Under the pieces are notes generated by a model. That model was given only the letters and a program-made list of their open reading frames with translations, made no database searches and was not told the origin of the DNA. Of a DNA stretch of 64,000 nucleotides, positions 26,983 through 37,300 are shown one piece after another (within the stretch, counting starts at the first letter, position 1; each line of letters begins with the position of its first letter). Location: positions 124,001-188,000 of the forward strand of contig NZ_QJRI01000172.1 of the NCBI RefSeq assembly GCF_003254565.1. The letters are read 5' to 3'. Made by a program: the position numbers and the translations under genes. The DNA is from Flavobacterium nitrogenifigens. Lineage in GTDB: Bacteria > Bacteroidota > Bacteroidia > Flavobacteriales > Flavobacteriaceae.

Positions 26983-27720
26983 ATGAAAAAAATTTTATGT
27001 CTTTTTGGAGCTTTAACGTTACTGTTAGCTTCTTGTTCAAGTGATGATTCTTCTTCAGATTCTTCAAATGTGTTACTTAAAAAAACAGTTGTTACAAATT
27101 CTGATGGAGAAAAATATACTACAAACTATCAATATGATGGTAATAAAATTGTCAGTGCTATAGACGATACAGGTGATGCAAACTTGTATTATACTTATAC
27201 AGGAGATTTAATCACTAAAATAGAGTTTAAATATCCTGACGGGACGATAGACCAGATAAATACTTTTTCTTATAATGCCGAAGGTAAATTGACAACTTTT
27301 GTTAGAGTAGAACCAAACATGGATTGGGGACATAAAGAAGTTTATACGTACAATGCTGATGGTACAATTTTGGTTACGTCATATTCTGGAGATAGTGAAA
27401 CTCAAACTGGTGAAGGTGTTACATCAACAATCAAATTTGTAAATGGCGAAGTAAGTGAAATCCTTGCAATTACAGCAAATCAAACGAATCATAAATATAC
27501 ATATGACAATAAAAACAATCCTACAAAAAATATTTTAGGAATGGATAAAATTGCATTTGTTGATGGAGAAGGAAATGGAGTTAAATTAAACATTTTAACA
27601 GATACAGTAGATGGTGATTTATGGGGAAATAGCACTTTTACCTATAATGATCAAGGATACCCAACTAAAGAAGTTAATACAGGATCTGATAGTTTAGGCA
27701 CAACTGAATATTTTTATTAA
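26983..27720 (+). CDS. Lipoprotein, tandem family member 1
   Basis: The 245-residue protein has a lipoprotein signal (MKKILCLFGALTLLLASC, Cys18), then CSSDDSSSDSS. This acidic/Ser start right after Cys is like the export signal for surface lipoproteins in Flavobacterium. The body is a run of YD-repeat-like strands (YQYDGNKIVSAIDDTG, FSYNAEGKLTT, YTYNADGTI, YTYDNKNNPTKNILGM) that resembles DUF4595 and Rhs-type repeats. It is the first of five tandem paralogues (26983-31519). Function is unknown. Confidence 0.85.
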   Translation: MKKILCLFGALTLLLASCSSDDSSSDSSNVLLKKTVVTNSDGEKYTTNYQYDGNKIVSAIDDTGDANLYYTYTGDLITKIEFKYPDGTIDQINTFSYNAEGKLTTFVRVEPNMDWGHKEVYTYNADGTILVTSYSGDSETQTGEGVTSTIKFVNGEVSEILAITANQTNHKYTYDNKNNPTKNILGMDKIAFVDGEGNGVKLNILTDTVDGDLWGNSTFTYNDQGYPTKEVNTGSDSLGTTEYFY

Positions 27721-27748
27721 TACTTGAACAAGTTTATTAATATTATAA

Positions 27749-27776
27749 AAAGCCAGTTGCAAATGCTTCTGGCTTT
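27749..27776 (+). other. Hairpin between paralogues 1 and 2
   Basis: AAAGCCAG/CTGGCTTT stem with a 12-base loop, followed by a weak CTTACTTTT. It may be a partial terminator that lowers expression of genes 2 and 3, which lack their own conserved promoter. Confidence 0.45.
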
Positions 27777-27810
27777 CTTACTTTTGAAAAGTATAACTAA
27801 TCTCTCAATT

Positions 27811-28605
27811 ATGAAAAAACAATTATGGCTATTTGGTGTTCTAGCTTTGTTATTAACAGCATGTTCTAGTGATGAGAAATCTTCTTCGGAAGAAATTGAC
27901 TCTACTCTGCCTAAAAACATTTCTTATATTTATCCTTCTCCCGAGTTAGGGACAAATTCTAAGACTACGGCTTCTTATAATGGAAATAAAATAGTTAGCC
28001 TTCTAAAGGATGATTCAAAAACAGTATTTACTTATGATGGAGATGTAATTGTGAAGCAAGAAGAATTTGATATAGAAAATGGAAAAGAAATCAAAAATGA
28101 AGAAGTTTCGTATAGTTATGAAAATGGAAAACTAAAAACGAGAGTTTTTAGAGAAAGGATAAGTGCCGAATATCCTGACGGTTATTTTATTGAGAAGGTG
28201 GTTTATACTCATAATTCCAATGGAACCGTTTCTTACATTAATTATACGGTTGATAATGTAAAGAAAACTGAAAGTAAAGATGGAGAAGGAACTTTAACTT
28301 ATAAAGATGGAAACCTAATAAAAGAGGAACAAAAGTCTGGCTCTTCAACCGCAACATTAGTTTTTGAATACGATTCCAAAAAAAATCCTCTCAAAAACAT
28401 ACTAGGTTTCAATTTGTTACTAAACGAAATTGATGGATTTGGGACTAACAATATTGTAAAAACTACAAGAACAACAACTGAATTTCCGAATCCATCGGTT
28501 TATTTAACTACTTATATTTATAATGAGGCTTCATATCCAACAAGACATACTTCATTTGATGGAGGTGGCAAGAATATTGAATACGAAATAGAATATGCTT
28601 ATTAA
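27811..28605 (+). CDS. Lipoprotein, tandem family member 2
   Basis: The ATG at 27811 gives a standard signal (MKKQLWLFGVLALLLTACSSD); the frame is open from 27724 but that start lacks a signal peptide at its beginning. The mature part starts CSSDEKSSSEE, as in the other paralogues. YD-like segments include TASYNGNKIVSLLKDDSKTVFTYDG and EYDSKKNPLKNILGFNLL. No CCCGTAAGG promoter lies in front, so it is probably read through from gene 1. Confidence 0.83.
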   Translation: MKKQLWLFGVLALLLTACSSDEKSSSEEIDSTLPKNISYIYPSPELGTNSKTTASYNGNKIVSLLKDDSKTVFTYDGDVIVKQEEFDIENGKEIKNEEVSYSYENGKLKTRVFRERISAEYPDGYFIEKVVYTHNSNGTVSYINYTVDNVKKTESKDGEGTLTYKDGNLIKEEQKSGSSTATLVFEYDSKKNPLKNILGFNLLLNEIDGFGTNNIVKTTRTTTEFPNPSVYLTTYIYNEASYPTRHTSFDGGGKNIEYEIEYAY

Positions 28606-28648
28606 GAAATCTCAGAATCTAAAAAAAACACAAAAGCCAATATAAATC

Positions 28649-29431
28649 ATGAAAAAACTAATACCGCTTTTTGGAGTTTTGGCACTACTATTAGTATCAT
28701 GTACCAGTGATGAAAATTCTTCTCTTGACGCAAAAGATGATACATTTCCAAAAAGTATTATAACTACTTATTCGGGATCTCCGTCCGATACTACTTTTAT
28801 CACTTATAAAGAAGATAAAATTGAAAGTATGACCACTAAAAAAAACAAAATTTACTTTTTTTACGAAGGAGGATTGATTCAATCAAAACAGTATTATGAG
28901 ATTGTTCAAGGTAAAGAAAGTAAGACTACAGTTGTAACTTATTTTTATGAAAACGGAAAACTAGCCGCAAGCAAATTTATTAGTAGCATTAGTATAGATT
29001 ATCCAAATGGGAAATTTACAGGTAGAAATGTATATACCTTTATATCGGATACATTAATTAAAGAGCAAAGATTTGATACAGATCAATTTACAAATATTGA
29101 AAAAGAAAGCGATACCTATGATATGCTGATCTATAAAAATGGAAATGTAAGAAGAAGAACCACTGTAAACGCCAAAACATCACTTGATATGTATACGCAA
29201 ATTTATGCGTATGACAATAAAAATTCTCCATTTAAAAACATTAAAGGTGTCAATTTATTAATTGCTGATGAGATGTCTTCAAGCAATAATATTTTAACAA
29301 TTTCAAGTAATACAAATTTTGTTTACGATAAAAACACTTATGAATATAATGATAAAGAGTATCCAAGTTTAAAAACTTATTATAAAGGCGGGGGAGAACA
29401 AGTATCAAGTACAACAAAATATTTATATTAA
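28649..29431 (+). CDS. Lipoprotein, tandem family member 3
   Basis: The 260-residue paralogue starts MKKLIPLFGVLALLLVSC, then CTSDENSSLD. It shares the FENGKLAASKF-type and YAYDNKNSPFKNIKGVNLL segments with its neighbours but is the most diverged. It follows gene 2 by 43 bases without a recognisable promoter. Only a weak hairpin follows. Confidence 0.83.
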   Translation: MKKLIPLFGVLALLLVSCTSDENSSLDAKDDTFPKSIITTYSGSPSDTTFITYKEDKIESMTTKKNKIYFFYEGGLIQSKQYYEIVQGKESKTTVVTYFYENGKLAASKFISSISIDYPNGKFTGRNVYTFISDTLIKEQRFDTDQFTNIEKESDTYDMLIYKNGNVRRRTTVNAKTSLDMYTQIYAYDNKNSPFKNIKGVNLLIADEMSSSNNILTISSNTNFVYDKNTYEYNDKEYPSLKTYYKGGGEQVSSTTKYLY

Positions 29432-29575
29432 AAAAACAAATACTTCTGTCTGTGTTTTTTTGTATCTATAATTTTGGTTTTTGAGTAATTAAAAAATGAG
29501 AACAAACAATTTTTTTATGTTTGTTTTTACTTTTTAAATATTTTTTCGCGAGAAATTTAAGTTATATTCGGTTTG

Positions 29576-29691
29576 TTTTCAGTGTGTTGTAAAATGTTAA
29601 AACGAATTTGAATTCTTAATGTGGAATCCCGTAAGGATTTGATATTTGGTTATGCTACGTTTGCACCATTAAGAATTTTAACCAAATCAAA
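29576..29691 (+). promoter_or_regulatory. Promoter region of lipoprotein family gene 4
   Basis: CCCGTAAGG (29628-29636), 19 bases, TACGTTTG (29656-29663). The upstream ~50 bases (ATGTTAAAACGAATTTGAATTCT) are nearly identical to those before gene 5 at about 30651-30690, so the promoter was copied with the gene. Confidence 0.75.
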
Positions 29692-30489
29692 ATGAAAAAA
29701 TTATTATGTCTTTTTGGTGCTTTAGCACTAGTTTTAACATCTTGTTCAAGTGATGATAATAAAGAAGAAAGTGCTATTTTGCCAAAAACAATTAAATATT
29801 CTAGTGTAGCATATCCTTCAGAGAATTCTACTCGTGTAGCAACTTACAATGGTACTAAAATTGTAAGCATGAAAGATGAAACAGGAAGAACTGATTATAC
29901 TTACGATGGTAACCTTGTGGTAAAAGAAACTAATTATGATACTGAAAGCGGTAAAGATATTATTAGCGACATAACAACTTATAAATATACAAACGGAAAG
30001 CTTACAGAGTCTCTATATGCAGAAGGCTTTTCGACAGAATTCCCTAATGGAGAATACAATAGCAGAATAGTATTTACGCATAACGCAGATGGAACAGTAA
30101 AAAGAGAGCGCTACAATGTAAATGGTACTATAGAAACAAAAAGTGTTTATTCTGAAGTGTTGACTTTTGCGAACGGAAATCTAGTTAAAAGTGTACAAAC
30201 AGATTCACAATCAGATAGTGTATTTACAGCTGAATATGAATATGACAATAAAAACAATCCATACAAAAACATTGCAGGATTCAATTTGCTAATAGATCAT
30301 AGTGAGGGTGAAGGTTCTGTATTTAGTTCTGTGAACAATATTGTTAAGTATACAGCATCTTATTCAAATGAAACACCAAAAGTATACAAAAGCGAAATCG
30401 TATACGATGCAAATAATTTCCTTTCAAAAGTTACTAATTTCCAAAGAGACGGAATCACACCTGCTGAATCTTTTGAGTTTACTTATTAA
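29692..30489 (+). CDS. Lipoprotein, tandem family member 4
   Basis: The 265-residue paralogue has MKKLLCLFGALALVLTSC and CSSDDNKEE after the lipid-bearing Cys. It carries ATYNGTKIVSMKDETGRTDYTYDGNLVVKE and YEYDNKNNPYKNIAGFNLLID, the same family repeats. Its own duplicated promoter precedes it and a perfect-stem terminator (30514-30541) follows, so it forms a separate transcript. Confidence 0.85.
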   Translation: MKKLLCLFGALALVLTSCSSDDNKEESAILPKTIKYSSVAYPSENSTRVATYNGTKIVSMKDETGRTDYTYDGNLVVKETNYDTESGKDIISDITTYKYTNGKLTESLYAEGFSTEFPNGEYNSRIVFTHNADGTVKRERYNVNGTIETKSVYSEVLTFANGNLVKSVQTDSQSDSVFTAEYEYDNKNNPYKNIAGFNLLIDHSEGEGSVFSSVNNIVKYTASYSNETPKVYKSEIVYDANNFLSKVTNFQRDGITPAESFEFTY

Positions 30490-30513
30490 TTAAAAGCATA
30501 CTTTAATTATAGA

Positions 30514-30541
30514 AACCAAATACTTTTTGTATTTGGTTTTT
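30514..30541 (+). terminator. Terminator after family gene 4
   Basis: AACCAAATAC/GTATTTGGTT stem with a TTTTT loop, then a T-run. A near-identical hairpin follows gene 5 at 31544-31571. Confidence 0.88.
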
Positions 30542-30650
30542 TTTATATCTATTTTTTAGATTATTTTACAATTAAAAAATGAGAACGAAAGATTCTTTTT
30601 TTTCTTTTAAAGATTTTTTACAAAAAAAATAACATGTATGTTGTTTGTTT

Positions 30651-30763
30651 TCAGTGTGCTGAAAAATGTTAAAACGAATTCGAATTCTCAATATGGAATC
30701 CCGTAAGGTTTTGATTTTTGTTTGTATTACGTTTGCTTCAATAACAAATTTAACCAAATCATA
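30651..30763 (+). promoter_or_regulatory. Promoter region of lipoprotein family gene 5
   Basis: CCCGTAAGG (30700-30708), 19 bases, TACGTTTG (30728-30735), as before genes 1 and 4. Conservation over about 110 bases with the region before gene 4 shows a tandem duplication. Confidence 0.75.
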
Positions 30764-31519
30764 ATGAAAAAAATTTTATGTCTTTTTGGAGCTTTGACGT
30801 TAGTATTAACGTCTTGTTCAAGTGATGATTCATCTTCGTCAGATTCTAATGACAGTAAAAATATTAAACCAACCAAAATAGTTTATATGGATACTGATAA
30901 TAAGGTAGTATATACAACAGATATAAAATATGACGGAAATAAAATAATTAGTGCAACTGATGACGATGGATTTGTATTGAAATATACTTATACAGGTGAT
31001 CAAATTACAAAAGTTGAAGAGTTTCAATCTTTTACAGTTCTTTCATTGACAACAGAATACACTTATCTTAATGGGAAATTAAATACTGAAATTAAAAGAT
31101 TTCCTAATGAAACCCATTATTTCGAAATAAAATATACTTATAATGAAGATGGTACAATTTCTTGTGATGGAAAAGGAATGAATTTGCCAATAGGTCAAAG
31201 TAGCTTTTTATCTGAAAAATATACTTTAAAAAATGGTAATGTGGTAAAGATTCAATCTATTTCGAATGGTCAGGTAGATGGAACAAGCCAATTTGAATAT
31301 GATGTAAAAAAGAATCCAATGATTAATATTTTAGGAATGAATCTTTTGATAAGGCGAATCGATTTAACGCTTAATAATACGGTTAAAGTTACAACAGTTG
31401 CAGATTCATCCACTAAGGAAGTTACATATTCGTATTTGTATAATAATGATGGTTTCCCTACTGAACAAAAACGATTTGACGGAACAAAGTTAAGTTACAC
31501 AATGCTATATACATATTAA
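30764..31519 (+). CDS. Lipoprotein, tandem family member 5
   Basis: ATG at 30764 gives MKKILCLFGALTLVLTSC, nearly identical to gene 1, then CSSDDSSSSDSNDSKN. The frame is open from 30722, but that part lies in the promoter. Body segments DIKYDGNKIISATDDDG and FEYDVKKNPMINILGMNLL match the family. A terminator follows at 31544-31571. Signal peptides of genes 1, 4 and 5 are far more alike than their bodies. Confidence 0.85.
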   Translation: MKKILCLFGALTLVLTSCSSDDSSSSDSNDSKNIKPTKIVYMDTDNKVVYTTDIKYDGNKIISATDDDGFVLKYTYTGDQITKVEEFQSFTVLSLTTEYTYLNGKLNTEIKRFPNETHYFEIKYTYNEDGTISCDGKGMNLPIGQSSFLSEKYTLKNGNVVKIQSISNGQVDGTSQFEYDVKKNPMINILGMNLLIRRIDLTLNNTVKVTTVADSSTKEVTYSYLYNNDGFPTEQKRFDGTKLSYTMLYTY

Positions 31520-31543
31520 TTTTGCCACTTTAAATTAAACAAA

Positions 31544-31571
31544 AACCAAATACTTCTGTATTTGGTTTTTT
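31544..31571 (+). terminator. Terminator after family gene 5
   Basis: AACCAAATAC/GTATTTGGTT stem with a TTCT loop, A-run and T-run on the sides. It is a sequence copy of the terminator after gene 4. Confidence 0.88.
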
Positions 31572-31614
31572 TATTGGTTAAAATTGGTGAAATTCGTGTT
31601 TAAATTTAAAAATC

Positions 31615-32553
31615 ATGCAATTCAGAACCCAAATACCCATTTCAAAAAGTAATAATCCGATCAATTACGATTCGAAAGTACTTTCTGTTGGTTCTTGTTT
31701 TGCAGAAAACATGGCGGAGAAGTTTGATTATTTTAAATTTCAAAATGAAACAAATCCGTTTGGAATTATTTTTAATCCGGTTTCTATTGAGAAAATATTT
31801 AGCAGAATTTCTAAACAAGAATGGTTCGAAGAAAAAGATGTTTTCTTTCATAACGAACGCTGGCATAGTTTTGAAGTTCATTCCGATTTAAGCAATTCTG
31901 ATCGTCAGGAATTATTAGAAACACTTAATAAAGCTGTAACAGAAACTCACAAACAATTAAAAGAAGCCACTCATATTATTATCACTTTTGGAACTTCGTG
32001 GATTTATAGAAATCTTGAAAAAGACGAAATTGTAGCCAATTGCCATAAAGTGCCACAAAAACAATTTTCAAAAGAATTATTGTCGCCAGAAATAATTCAA
32101 AAAAGTATTCAAAATACAATTGAATCTATTCAGGCTTTGAATTCGAATATAAACTTCATTTTCACGATTTCTCCAGTTCGTCATATCAAAGACGGTTTCG
32201 TAGAAAACCAATTGAGCAAATCGCATTTATTTACAGCTTTGCATCAAGTTTTAAAAACTCATAACTATTTTCCTTCTTACGAAATCATGATGGACGAACT
32301 TCGTGATTATCGTTTTTATAACGAAGATATGCTGCATCCCAATCAGATTGCGATAGATTATATCTGGAAGCTTTTCAGTGAAAACTATGTTTCCGAAGAT
32401 AGTGTTCCCGTAATGAAAGAAGTAGACGAAATTCAAAAAAGTTTGCGTCATAGAAGTTTTAATCCAGAATCAGAACAGTATCAAAAGTTCTTAGCAAAAC
32501 TACAGCAAAAAATATATGTCTTAGGCGAAAAATTGCCACATATTAAATTCTAA
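31615..32553 (+). CDS. GSCFA-domain protein
   Basis: The 312-residue protein shows the naming motif GSCFAENMAEKF (near residues 29-40) and conserved NPFGIIFNPVSIEKIF, ITFGTSWIYR and FTISPVRHIKDGFVENQLSK, so it belongs to the GSCFA (SGNH-hydrolase-like) family. These are predicted cytosolic esterases or transferases of unknown substrate. No signal peptide. It precedes a glycosyltransferase, but a separate promoter element lies between them. Confidence 0.92.
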   Translation: MQFRTQIPISKSNNPINYDSKVLSVGSCFAENMAEKFDYFKFQNETNPFGIIFNPVSIEKIFSRISKQEWFEEKDVFFHNERWHSFEVHSDLSNSDRQELLETLNKAVTETHKQLKEATHIIITFGTSWIYRNLEKDEIVANCHKVPQKQFSKELLSPEIIQKSIQNTIESIQALNSNINFIFTISPVRHIKDGFVENQLSKSHLFTALHQVLKTHNYFPSYEIMMDELRDYRFYNEDMLHPNQIAIDYIWKLFSENYVSEDSVPVMKEVDEIQKSLRHRSFNPESEQYQKFLAKLQQKIYVLGEKLPHIKF

Positions 32554-32615
32554 AACTAAATTATGAAACTCAAAACACTGAGATTAATTTACTGTAGGTA
32601 ATATCTTGCTTTTTG

Positions 32616-32623
32616 TATATTTG
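32616..32623 (+). promoter_or_regulatory. -7 element before glycosyltransferase
   Basis: TATATTTG fits TAnnTTTG, 59 bases before the ATG at 32682. Confidence 0.5.
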
Positions 32624-32681
32624 CTTTTACAAAATAAAGTAAAATTTTGATTTTTATTTTAACTCTAAATTAAGTTGAGAA

Positions 32682-33932
32682 ATGAAAGCATTAGAATCGA
32701 GAAGAGGGTTGCCTCGTATTATTTATATTGGAGATGATGAGCCAGATCTTAAGTCTAAAAAAATTAGAAGTTTTGAATCTAATGATTTAGATGTAATGCA
32801 TTTAAAAGATGATAGTGATATTAATAAATGCATTATTTCATTTAATCCTGACTGTATTGTAACTACGGTTAACTCACCTGAGTGCTATCTCAATCTGATG
32901 AGCCTGCCAATAGACATAAGAAGAAGATGGGTAAATTTACCCGATTCTAAAAAAGAGGAAATTGGCGAAATCGCGTATAACTGTGCGATGAACTACATTC
33001 TATCATTTCAAACGCATGATTTGATTTCTTTTTTTACCCCAATTTATAATACAGGTGAAAAACTTTTAAGAACGTATGAATCAGTAAAAAATCAAACATA
33101 CATCAATTGGGAATGGGTAATAGTAAATGACTCGAATGATAACGGAAAAACGCTAAAAATTGCGGAAGAAATAGCAGCAAATGACGTACGTGTAAAAGTG
33201 TATGATTTTAAAGAAAAATCTAGGGGACTGATTGGCGAGGTTAAATATCGCGCTGCATGTATGTGTAATGGAGATTATTTAGCAGAGCTGGATCATGACG
33301 ATTATCTTATACCAGATTGTGCTTTTAATATGGTTGAAGCATTTAGAAAATATCCAGAAGTTGGATTTGTGTATTCTGATTGTGCAGAAATTGATGAGAA
33401 CTGGAATTCCTTAACCTATTCTGGAGAGTTCGTTTTTGGTTATGGCAAATACGAAAACCAGCTTGTTATGGGGAAATCAATGCAAGTCTTTATTTCTGCG
33501 AATATTAACCCAAAAACAATTCGTCATATCGTTGGAGTTCCAAATCATATTCGGGTATGGAGAAAATCAGTATATCATCAAATAGGAGGACATAGAAGAA
33601 GACTATCTATTGCAGATGATTACGAATTAATAGTACGAACTTTTCTTGCAACCAAGTTGCTTAGAGTGCCTAAAATAGGTTATTTGCAATTTATTTATTC
33701 TAACGAAAATGCTGCAAATACTCATGACACAGCTAGAGAAGATATTCAGCGTAGGGTTCGGACTATTGCTGCTTTTTATAATCAGAAGATAAAAGAGCGT
33801 TTTGAAGAACTTGGCGTAAAGGATTGGGCTTACGAAGAAAATCCAGCAAATCCATTACTAACTAAAAGTAGATTTGGAATAGAAGAAGGGGCTGTAAACC
33901 TAATTGACGGTTTAAGAACTGAAATGTCATAG
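32682..33932 (+). CDS. Glycosyltransferase family 2
   Basis: The 416-residue protein has a ~115-residue N-terminal extension, then a GT2 fold: ISFFTPIYNTGEKLLRTYESVKNQTYINWEWVIVND and the metal/nucleotide-sugar DxD-like motif ELDHDDYLIP. It transfers a sugar to an unknown acceptor, perhaps a surface glycan or glycoprotein. It is not in a visible polysaccharide cluster. A decayed reading frame lies immediately downstream. Confidence 0.88.
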   Translation: MKALESRRGLPRIIYIGDDEPDLKSKKIRSFESNDLDVMHLKDDSDINKCIISFNPDCIVTTVNSPECYLNLMSLPIDIRRRWVNLPDSKKEEIGEIAYNCAMNYILSFQTHDLISFFTPIYNTGEKLLRTYESVKNQTYINWEWVIVNDSNDNGKTLKIAEEIAANDVRVKVYDFKEKSRGLIGEVKYRAACMCNGDYLAELDHDDYLIPDCAFNMVEAFRKYPEVGFVYSDCAEIDENWNSLTYSGEFVFGYGKYENQLVMGKSMQVFISANINPKTIRHIVGVPNHIRVWRKSVYHQIGGHRRRLSIADDYELIVRTFLATKLLRVPKIGYLQFIYSNENAANTHDTAREDIQRRVRTIAAFYNQKIKERFEELGVKDWAYEENPANPLLTKSRFGIEEGAVNLIDGLRTEMS

Positions 33933-33934
33933 AT

Positions 33935-34215
33935 TATGAACGTCTAGAATAGGTATTAAATGCTTTTCAAAAATACATGACCAATATTAAAGGCATTTTT
34001 TTAGAATACGATTTCCCAACTATTTGTGATTATGACAAGATTGAAAATGTTTTATCACAAATAGGTTTCCATATAGAATATTAGCAATTAAGTCATTGGC
34101 ATGGTTTAACTTACTGGCACAAAATATGGATGAAGTAAATGAAAGTTCATCATATGTAATACGTAATCCCAGTAGAAAAATGCTTCGGGATTCTTTATCA
34201 TCAGTGAAATTTTAG
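33935..34215 (+). pseudogene. Decayed coding remnant with frameshift and stops
   Basis: Two overlapping frames read like protein. The first gives DYERLE, stop, then MTNIKGIFLEYDFPTICDYD and KIENVLSQIGFHIEY, stop (33977-34084). The next frame continues with FPYRILAIKSLAWFNLLAQN, then MDEVNESSSYVIRNPSRK and LRDSLSSVKF, ending with TAG at 34213-34215. This suggests a gene end broken by a frameshift and a stop. The parent family is not recognised; it may be a sugar-chain gene linked to the glycosyltransferase. Confidence 0.45.
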
Positions 34216-34329
34216 AATAATTGCAGATAATTGTGTAAATTGTTGAGATTTAAAATCCACAATTTTGTAGGCTGTATAATTATAGTCTTATAAAGCTGCA
34301 ACTTTAATCTAATCGTGTTTTGCTGACGT

Positions 34330-37300
34330 ATGAATAAGAAATCAATTCATTTTCTTAAAAAAACACTTCGCATCTTAATATGGTGCGTGGTTTCTATAGT
34401 TGCACTTTTATTACTTTTAATAATCTTAATTCAGGTTCCGTCAGTTCAAAATTTCGTTAAAGACAAAGCGATTACTTATCTTGAAGGTAAGATCAAAACC
34501 AAAGTTTCCTTAGATTATATTTCGATCAAATTTCCCAAAGATGTAGTTCTGGAAGGTTTCTATTTTGAAGATCAAAAAAAAGATACTTTGTTGGCTGGTA
34601 AACGATTAGAGGTTGATGTTGATCTTTTTAAATTGGTAAGCAGCGAACTCGAAATTAATTCTATTTCATTAGAAAATGTAAAAGCCAATATTTCCAGAAA
34701 CAAAGAAGGTATTTTCAATTTCGATTATATCATAAAAGCGTTCGAATTTAAAGAGCCAAAAGTAGAAGATCCTGATGCAAAACCGTTTAAAATATCTGTT
34801 GTAAAAGTAAATCTCGATCAGGTTAAATTTAATTTTAAAGACGATTTTTCGAAGAATGATATCAAAGTGAACTTGACGCATTTTGACACCAAATTCAAAA
34901 AGTTCGATCTTGATAAAATGGATTTTAATATTCCGAACATTAATTTGAATGGTTTAAAAGTAGTTTTAGATCAGGATGTTGTAGAGGAAATTGCTGAAGT
35001 TTCAGTTAAGACGGTTGATACAGTTTCGAAACGGCCAGATTTTAAACTTGTTCTAGAAAAAATAAGCCTGTCCAAAATTGATATTTTATATGACAATAAA
35101 GATTCTAAACTCAATTCAGGCATTCGTTTAGGAAATTTAAATCTTGCTGTAAACGAAATTGATTTGAACAAACAGCTTTTAGATTTTGATACTTTCGAAG
35201 TAAAAAATTTAAGCGGAAATCTGAGATTAGGCACAAAAGACAAACAAATTGAAACTCCCAATTTAGATACAACAGCGATAAAACAAGCTGGTTGGAAGGT
35301 TAAACTCAACGAAACCAATTTAGAAAACATCGCTTTCAAATTTGATGATATGCAGTCAAAACCCAAAACAAGAGGTTTAGATTATGCGCATTTAGATTTG
35401 AGCAAATTCAATTTTAAAGCCGAGAAATTATATTATGGAAATGATACGATTTCAGGAAAGATAAAAACACTTGCCGTAAACGAAAAAAGTGGCTTAGAGA
35501 TTCAGTCTTTCAAAACCGATTTCTTTTACGGACCTAAAAATGCTTCGCTAGAAAATTTATATTTGAAAACACCGCAAACACTCGTTCAGGATAAAATTAA
35601 AGCACAATATAAATCGCTAGAATCTCTTCAGAAAGATTTGGGAAATCTGGGTATTGATGCTAATTTAAAGCAATCTAAAATTGGTTTCAAAGACATTTTA
35701 TTGTTTGTTCCCGATCTTCAAAATACAAACCCATTCAAAAGTACCCCAAATGCCATTTTGTATGTAGACAGTCGTGTAAGCGGAAAAGTCAAAGATTTGA
35801 ATATTTCGAAGTTTGAAATGAGCGGAATTGGTTCTACAAAAGTTTCTCTTTCGGGGGAAATTGCCGGATTGCCAGATGCGCAAAAAGCCTATTATGATCT
35901 AGATATTAAAAAAGCTTCGACGACTTCAAAAGACATCAATATGCTTGTGCCGGCGGGAACAATTCCGAAGAATATTCAGCTGCCATCTCAATTAAGTTTA
36001 CAAGGAAAATTTACAGGCTCTGCTCAGAATTTTAAAACCAATATGGCTTTAGCCAGCAGTTTCGGAAATGCAAAAGTTGATGCCTTATTTGATCAACGCA
36101 TTAAAAAAAGAGAAAAATACGATGCGCAGGTTTATCTGTTGGATTTCGATTTGGGACGTTTAATTAAAAACGATTCGATCGGAAAAATTACGCTTAAAGC
36201 GAAAGTAAAAGGAAATGGTTTAGATCCTAAAACCGCAAATGCAGCGATTGATGGTTTGGTACAGAAAGCGGTTTTTAATCGATACACCTATAAAGATTTA
36301 GCTTTAAAAGGAAATATCGAAAATGGTTCTTTTGCTGTAAAATCGGGAATGAAAGATCCAAATCTAAATTTCGATTTAATAGCTTCTGGAGATGCAAAAG
36401 ATAAATATCCGACCGTAAAACTAAAGTTGAATCTGGATATCGCCGATTTAGAAAAACTGAATCTGCATGCGGGGCCAATGAAACTGCGCGGAAATGTCGA
36501 TGCGGATATCACAAACAGTAATCCTGATTTTTTAAATGGAAAAGTCTTTCTTTCGAACATTCAAGTTTTGCAAGATGCAGAACCGATTGTTTTAGATTCA
36601 ATTCATGTTTTGGCTTTTGCCGATAAAGACAGTAATTCGATTAAAATTTCGTCTCAGTTTTTAAAAGCCGAAGTGATCGGAAAATACAAATTGACGACTT
36701 TGGCAAACTCACTTCAAAAATCATTATCCAAATATATTGACCTTAAAAACCCGAAAGTCAATGCAGAATCAGATGAGCAAAGATTGGCTTTTATGCTCAA
36801 AGTAGACAATGATCCTGTGCTTTTTAAATTACTGCCAAAATTAACTGGATTAGAACCTTTTACCATAAAAGGGAATTATAATAATCAGACTGATTCCTTG
36901 ACAGTAAAAGGAACGATTCCGAGAATTGTTTATGATGGAAATACCATTTCTGACGGAAAAATCAATATTGAAGCCAAAGAAAATGCACTGGAATATTTGG
37001 TTTCTGTCGCAACAATTGAAAGCGGTTCTTTAAAAATTCCGTTAACAAGTTTGTCAGGAAATGTGCAAAATAATATTCTGACTTATGCGCTTGAAGTTCA
37101 AGATGCAAAACAAAAGCAGCAATATTTTATTGCGGGTGAATTTAAAGCAGAAGATTCTAAGAATATTTTAAAACTGAATCCAGACAGCTTTATTTTAAAT
37201 TATGATCAATGGAATGTCGATCCTGAAAATGCAATTGAGCTTGGAGAAAAACGACTTTATGTTAATAAGTTCAATTTAAGTAATAACGGAAACGAGTTAA

